Of a DNA stretch of 64,000 nt, positions 59,864-64,000 are shown piece by piece (position 1 is the first letter of the stretch; each line of letters opens with the position of its first letter). The DNA comes from Flavobacterium plurextorum (lineage in GTDB: Bacteria; Bacteroidota; Bacteroidia; Flavobacteriales; Flavobacteriaceae), in NCBI RefSeq assembly GCF_002217395.1, contig NZ_MUHD01000011.1, positions 96,063-160,062 of the forward strand, written 5' to 3'. The notes under the pieces were generated by a model. It saw nothing but the letters and a program-made list of their open reading frames with translations, was not told where the DNA came from and ran no database searches. A program made the translations under genes and the position numbers.

Positions 59864-61660
59864 ATGAAGAAGATTCGTAATTTTTGCATTATTGCACACA
59901 TTGACCACGGTAAAAGTACACTGGCAGATAGATTATTGGGTGCTACTCAAACCGTTACAGCCCGTGAAGAAAAAGCTCAATTGCTTGACAACATGGATCT
60001 GGAGCGTGAACGTGGTATTACCATAAAAAGTCACGCTATTCAAATGGAATACACTTACAAAGGTGAAGAATACATTTTGAATTTGATTGACACTCCTGGA
60101 CACGTCGATTTCTCATACGAAGTTTCACGTTCAATTGCTGCCTGCGAAGGTGCACTTTTAATTGTTGATGCTGCGCAAAGTATTCAAGCACAAACTATTT
60201 CTAATTTATACTTAGCATTAGAAAATGACTTAGAAATTATTCCGGTTTTAAACAAAGTAGATTTACCAAGTGCAAATCCTGAAGAAGTAAGTGATGATAT
60301 TATCGATTTGTTAGGATGTAAGTTAGAAGATATTATTCATGCTTCTGGAAAAACTGGTTTTGGTGTTGAGAATATCTTAGCAGCAATTATCGAAAAAATT
60401 CCAGCTCCAAAAGGAAATCCTGACGAGCCTTTACAAGCTTTGATTTTTGACTCGGTATATAATCCGTTTCGTGGAATCGAAGTTATCTTTAGAGTTGTAA
60501 ATGGTGAAATTAGAAAAGGGCAGAAAATTAAATTCATGGCTACCGGCAATGAATATTTTGCTGACGAAATTGGAACTTTAAAATTAAATCAAGTTCCTAA
60601 AAATGTAATTTCTTCAGGTGATGTTGGTTATTTAATTTCTGGAATTAAAGAAGCCAAAGAAGTAAAAGTTGGAGATACTCTAACTGATGCTAAAACGCCG
60701 ACGACTAATATGATTACTGGTTTTGAGGATGTAAAACCAATGGTATTTGCGGGAATTTATCCTGTTGATACTGAAGATTACGAAGATTTGCGTTCTTCTA
60801 TGGAGAAATTGCAATTGAATGATGCTTCGTTAGTTTTTACTCCTGAAAGCTCTGCGGCATTAGGTTTTGGTTTCCGTTGCGGATTCTTAGGAATGCTTCA
60901 CATGGAAATTATCCAGGAACGTTTAGAACGTGAGTTCGATATGACTGTAATTACTACGGTTCCTAACGTTTCGTATTTAGCTTATACCAAAAAAGATCCT
61001 GAAACTGCATTTGTGGTAAATAATCCTTCAGACTTACCTGAACCATCTCGTTTAGACAGAGTTGAAGAACCATATATTAAAGCAACTATCATTACAAAAG
61101 CTGATTTCGTAGGTAACGTAATGAGTTTATGTATCGAAAAACGCGGTCAAATTACCAATCAAACGTATTTGACAACTGAACGTGTTGAATTGAATTTTGA
61201 TATGCCTCTTGCCGAAATCGTATTTGATTTTTACGATCGTTTAAAAACAGTTTCTAAAGGTTATGCTTCTTTTGATTATTCTCCTATTGGAATGAGAACT
61301 TCGAAATTGGTAAAACTTGATGTACTTTTAAATGCGCAAACGGTTGATGCTCTTTCTGCTTTGATTCACGAAGACAATGCTTACAATATTGGTAAGAAAA
61401 TGACCGAAAAATTACGTGAGCTGATTCCGAGACAACAGTTTGATATTCCGATTCAGGCTGCAATTGGAGCTAAAATCATCGCTCGTGAAACCATTAAAGC
61501 ACTTCGTAAAGACGTTACTGCAAAATGTTACGGTGGAGATATTTCGCGTAAGCGTAAACTTCTTGAAAAACAGAAAAAAGGTAAAAAACGTATGCGTCAA
61601 GTAGGAAACGTTGAGATTCCACAAGAAGCGTTTATGGCTGTTTTAAAACTTAACGACTAG
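59864..61660 (+). CDS. lepA: Elongation factor 4 (LepA)
   Basis: This ribosomal back-translocase GTPase has 598 residues. The G1 P-loop is AHIDHGKST (11-19), G2 has ERERGITI, G3 is DTPGHVDF (about 76-83), G4 NKVD (about 130-133). The LepA-specific C-terminal domain is present, with the conserved tail including [24 protein letters not shown] (about 550-573) and [13 protein letters not shown]. It is expressed from its own promoter and ends at a strong terminator. Confidence 0.97.
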   Translation: MKKIRNFCIIAHIDHGKSTLADRLLGATQTVTAREEKAQLLDNMDLERERGITIKSHAIQMEYTYKGEEYILNLIDTPGHVDFSYEVSRSIAACEGALLIVDAAQSIQAQTISNLYLALENDLEIIPVLNKVDLPSANPEEVSDDIIDLLGCKLEDIIHASGKTGFGVENILAAIIEKIPAPKGNPDEPLQALIFDSVYNPFRGIEVIFRVVNGEIRKGQKIKFMATGNEYFADEIGTLKLNQVPKNVISSGDVGYLISGIKEAKEVKVGDTLTDAKTPTTNMITGFEDVKPMVFAGIYPVDTEDYEDLRSSMEKLQLNDASLVFTPESSAALGFGFRCGFLGMLHMEIIQERLEREFDMTVITTVPNVSYLAYTKKDPETAFVVNNPSDLPEPSRLDRVEEPYIKATIITKADFVGNVMSLCIEKRGQITNQTYLTTERVELNFDMPLAEIVFDFYDRLKTVSKGYASFDYSPIGMRTSKLVKLDVLLNAQTVDALSALIHEDNAYNIGKKMTEKLRELIPRQQFDIPIQAAIGAKIIARETIKALRKDVTAKCYGGDISRKRKLLEKQKKGKKRMRQVGNVEIPQEAFMAVLKLND

Positions 61661-61693
61661 ATTTTTTAGTTTAGAAGAAAGAAAATAGAATAT

Positions 61694-61726
61694 AAAAACC
61701 CGATGACTTATGTTATCGGGTTTTTC
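61694..61726 (+). terminator. Terminator of lepA
   Basis: AAAAACCCGAT pairs with ATCGGGTTTTT with a 9-base loop, 33 bases after the stop. Confidence 0.9.
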
Positions 61727-61933
61727 TTTTATAGCAAAGTTATCATTAAAAACTAATAATCAATTCATTACAAAAAAGCAATTAGATCTAACCTAAATGA
61801 ATATAAGTAAAAAGCTACAAAAATAAAAATATTAACACCCTTCGCAGGATTTTGATGTAGTTCATCGAAATTAACACAGAATTTAACACAAAAATTATAA
61901 CTTGTAATCTTACAACTTTAAAACCAGATAATT

Positions 61934-62548
61934 ATGAAAACTAAATTTTTTATTATTTTATCGATGTTAACTTTCTCATTCGTCAATGCTCAACAGGAAG
62001 AAGTTGAGTCAGAAATGAAAACTGCAAAAGGAATCACTTTCGCACATGGGGATATGTTTGTAGAAGGTTCTATACAAATTAGCACTGGCGGCGATCAGGA
62101 TTACTATGCTTTCAATCCTAAATTTGGATACTTTCTTAGTAACAAATTTGCTGTTGGAGGGCAATTAAATTATTCAAGTAACAAATATGAATCAACAAAT
62201 ACTAAAACAAACATATTTGGTATTGGAGGATTTGCAAGATATTATGTGCTTGAATTGGATAAGAAACGCTTTAAAGCATATGGTGAAGCTGGCCTGGGTT
62301 ATGGACGAAACAAAGTTGAAACAAGCGCAGGTTCTGACGACAGCAATAGTCTAACCGCTAACATTAATGTTGGTTTAAACTATTTTTTAACCAAAAATAT
62401 TGCGGTTACATTTACTCTTGCTAACATTTTATCTTACAATAGTGTTTCTCCAGAAAACGGTCCTTCATCAGATACTTTTCAATTAAACATCAACTTATTT
62501 GAAAACATCTTTGATCAACCTAAATTTGGACTTTTGTATAAATTTTAA
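61934..62548 (+). CDS. Outer-membrane beta-barrel protein
   Basis: The 204-residue protein has a signal peptide (MKTKFFIILSMLTFSFVNAQ) and a barrel of about eight strands: FVEGSIQISTGG, YYAFNPKFGYFLSNKFAVGGQLNYSS, IFGIGGFARYYVLEL, FKAYGEAGLGYGRNKV, LTANINVGLNYFLTKNIAVTFTLANI, and a final FGLLYKF with the C-terminal phenylalanine. This fits the OmpX/porin-family small barrels. Function is unknown. A terminator follows. Confidence 0.85.
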   Translation: MKTKFFIILSMLTFSFVNAQQEEVESEMKTAKGITFAHGDMFVEGSIQISTGGDQDYYAFNPKFGYFLSNKFAVGGQLNYSSNKYESTNTKTNIFGIGGFARYYVLELDKKRFKAYGEAGLGYGRNKVETSAGSDDSNSLTANINVGLNYFLTKNIAVTFTLANILSYNSVSPENGPSSDTFQLNINLFENIFDQPKFGLLYKF

Positions 62549-62570
62549 TTCGTTTCTACGATTTACCTAT

Positions 62571-62601
62571 AAAAGCTGTCTCAATTTGGGACAGCTTTTT
62601 T
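62571..62601 (+). terminator. Terminator of the outer-membrane barrel gene
   Basis: AAAAGCTGTC pairs with GACAGCTTTT, followed by further T, 22 bases past the stop. Confidence 0.9.
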
Positions 62602-62617
62602 ATTTCTTTAAACATCA

Positions 62618-62655
62618 AACCTTTGTAACTTTGAGCCTGTGAACCTTTGAACCTA
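62618..62655. repeat. CTTTG word repeat upstream of the WYL regulator
   Basis: AACCTTTGTAACTTTGAGCC and GTGAACCTTTGAACCT. It aligns with the repeat at 58219-58255 over about 38 bases and ends 7 bases before the ATG. Confidence 0.55.
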
Positions 62656-62661
62656 TAAAAA

Positions 62662-63621
62662 ATGCTCGACGAAACTCCAAAAAGATTTGACCGAATTATT
62701 GCCATTCTTATTCAATTACAATCAAAAAAGATTGTAAAAGCACAAGAATTAGCAGATCGATTTGAAGTGAGTTTAAGAACTATTTATAGAGACATTAGAA
62801 CTCTAGAAGCATCTGGAGTTCCTATTTACAGTGAAGCTGGTGTAGGATATGCTTTAATGGACGGCTACAGACTTCCGCCGGTTATGTTTACACGCGAGGA
62901 AGTAAGCAGTTTTATTGCTGCCGAAAAGCTAATGCAAAAGTTTACTGATCCTGCTCTTGGAAATCATTATGCATCGGCAATGTATAAGTTGAAATCAGTT
63001 CTTCGAAGTACCGATAAAGACTGGCTTTCTAATATTGAATCTAAAGTTGTAATGCAGACTGCAGAACCAATGTTTAACGACAATTCTCCAAATACTTTAG
63101 CGGTTCTTTTTGAAAGTATTGCCGAGAAAAAACAAATCTTACTTTCGTACAAAACTTTTGAAAGTGACGAAACTAATGAACGAAACATTGAACCCGTTGG
63201 TGTTTTTCACGATCATAATAATTGGTACTTTTTAGGTTATTGTCATTTGCGAAGAGACTATCGCCAATTTAGAACTGATAGAATTCAGCGAATTCAGAAA
63301 ACCGACTCTAATTTTACGATCGAGCACAATTCGCTGGATAGTTATTTATCTAAAAACGAAACTATTCCAACTACAAAAGTCAGGATCTTGATTGACAAAA
63401 AAATCTCCCGCTATTTAGGAACTGAAAAAAAATATCATGGTTTTATTTCAGAAAGAGAAGTGGATGGAAAAATAGAAATGACGTTTATGTGCAAAGACAT
63501 TGAGAGCGGATTCCCGCGTTGGTTTTTAATGTTTGGTGATTATGCCGAAATTCTAGAACCCAAAAGATTAAAAACTAGAGCTTTAGAATTACTAGAAATT
63601 AACAGATTAAGACTTTTATAA
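62662..63621 (+). CDS. YafY-like WYL-domain transcriptional regulator
   Basis: The 319-residue protein has an N-terminal HTH_11 DNA-binding domain (about 8-62; IVKAQELADRFEVSLRTIYRDIRTLEASGVPI) and a WYL domain (about 140-235; NWYFLGYCHLRRDYRQFRTDRIQRI, with WYF in place of WYL), then a WCX-like C-terminal part (KVRILIDKKISRYLG). WYL domains bind single-stranded nucleic acid or nucleotides. No CRISPR or defence genes are adjacent, so the target is unknown. Confidence 0.92.
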   Translation: MLDETPKRFDRIIAILIQLQSKKIVKAQELADRFEVSLRTIYRDIRTLEASGVPIYSEAGVGYALMDGYRLPPVMFTREEVSSFIAAEKLMQKFTDPALGNHYASAMYKLKSVLRSTDKDWLSNIESKVVMQTAEPMFNDNSPNTLAVLFESIAEKKQILLSYKTFESDETNERNIEPVGVFHDHNNWYFLGYCHLRRDYRQFRTDRIQRIQKTDSNFTIEHNSLDSYLSKNETIPTTKVRILIDKKISRYLGTEKKYHGFISEREVDGKIEMTFMCKDIESGFPRWFLMFGDYAEILEPKRLKTRALELLEINRLRLL

Positions 63622-63659
63622 AAAAACTCCTGAGAGAAATCTTCAGGAGTTTTTTTTTT
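63620..63659. terminator. Bidirectional terminator between the WYL regulator and DinB genes
   Basis: AAAACTCCTGA pairs with TCAGGAGTTTT, followed by nine T on the plus strand and a shorter A tract on the other side. Confidence 0.9.
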
Positions 63660-63661
63660 AT

Positions 63662-64000
63662 TTATTTCTGTTTAACAACGTTGTAAAAATTGTAATCTGT
63701 ATTTGAAGCGTCTGTAATTCCTATATTTCGCCCCATTGTAACAATCTGCCCTCGGTGATAAGTTCCATGATTAATAACTTGAAGCAAATAATCAGAAATT
63801 GGAAGTTCGCACTCAAACCACGGATTACTAATTTTAACTTCTTTAACCAAATCTTCTTCAGACAATGAATGAATAATATCTTTCAACTTTGCAGATGAAT
63901 TTAATAGTCCCGCAAATATTTCCTCTTTCGACAATTCATTTTCTGCTTTCTTTTCTATTGGAGAAGTTTCAGAAATGATCGAAAACCAATATTCTTCTGT
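63662..64000 (-). CDS. DinB-family protein, 5' end cut by window edge
   Basis: The frame stays open from the stop at 63662 to the end of the window (113 codons), with no likely start; a TTG at 63934 is internal. The visible part reads TEEYWFSIISETSP at the N-terminal side, then helices (EIFAGLLNSSAKLKDIIHSL), and ends with the DinB hallmark QVINHGTYHRGQIVTMGR, where the two histidines (spaced HxxxH) would bind metal, and NIGITDASNTDYNFY. It is a different subtype from the DinB gene at 47742. Confidence 0.9.
   Translation of the reverse strand, partial: TEEYWFSIISETSPIEKKAENELSKEEIFAGLLNSSAKLKDIIHSLSEEDLVKEVKISNPWFECELPISDYLLQVINHGTYHRGQIVTMGRNIGITDASNTDYNFYNVVKQK

Noticed and set aside
62662..63621. 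WYL regulator as a marker of a defence island
   Set aside because: WYL proteins often control defence genes, but its neighbours here are a barrel protein and a DinB-family gene; no defence component is present.
1..64000. tRNA, rRNA, CRISPR, transposase or prophage genes
   Set aside because: I looked in gaps and on both strands for tRNA arms, spaced direct repeats and transposase or integrase motifs and saw none. A tRNAscan or CRISPR finder run would settle this.

Overview
The window reads as a stretch of chromosome from a Flavobacterium-like member of the Bacteroidota. The evidence is the low GC content, the many promoters with the TAnnTTTG -7 box typical of this phylum, a type IX secretion protein (PorZ), a complete Bacteroidota-type Bat operon, a CarboxypepD_reg-TonB receptor and a eukaryote-like IleS. 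Species cannot be fixed from the sequence alone. I see no rRNA or tRNA gene, no CRISPR array, no transposase and no prophage; this is mostly core chromosome.

Layout. 0-6 kb: lspA, a pair of Roadblock/LC7-like small proteins, a DksA/TraR-like protein that has lost most of its zinc cysteines, and ileS. 6-13 kb: recO, porZ, gdhA, an outer-membrane protein and a cystathionine gamma-synthase/lyase. 13-18.3 kb: accessory single genes (RsiV-like lipoprotein, AlbA/Schlafen-type protein, SDR, GNAT acetyltransferase, an unrecognised 239-residue protein, aldo/keto reductase). 18.5-27.8 kb: moxR, a DUF58 protein, a BatD-like protein, then batA, batB, batC, batD and batE, all on the + strand. 28-34.4 kb: 5-formyl-THF cyclo-ligase, an AstE/aspartoacylase-family protein, a lipoprotein, uvrC and a patatin fused to an outer-membrane barrel. 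34.6-41.9 kb: aromatic amino acid catabolism (hmgA, hppD, tryptophan 2,3-dioxygenase) with a broken four-helix-bundle gene between the first two, a probable small RNA, a LytM-type lipoprotein and a mini TonB-plug-like lipoprotein. 42-47.7 kb: pgi, a large TonB-dependent receptor, a small membrane protein and an RlpA-like protein. 47.7-64 kb: two DinB-family genes (one cut by the window end), an ArsC/Spx-like protein, yicC-gmk-nadD, a divergent LysR/DJ-1 pair, an iron alcohol dehydrogenase, gpsA, pheS, cvpA, a frameshifted NrtR-type regulator, lepA, a beta-barrel protein and a WYL regulator.

How the genes work together. The clearest functional units are the MoxR-Bat stress/envelope operon, the tyrosine (HppD then HmgA) and tryptophan (TDO) ring-opening dioxygenases, the yicC-gmk-nadD run, and the ileS-traR pair. 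gdhA and pgi are far apart but share a 15-of-16-base sequence around a palindromic AAAACGTTTT core upstream.

The most unusual non-coding content is a family of gene-proximal stutter repeats: short words specific to one locus, repeated and inverted so that many gaps can fold into long hairpins. Several dispersed palindromes also recur. No single striking new defence or mobile system is visible. The best leads are these intergenic repeats, the candidate small RNA near 37.7 kb, two broken genes (four-helix-bundle protein and NrtR-type regulator) and several conserved families that have lost expected metal ligands.
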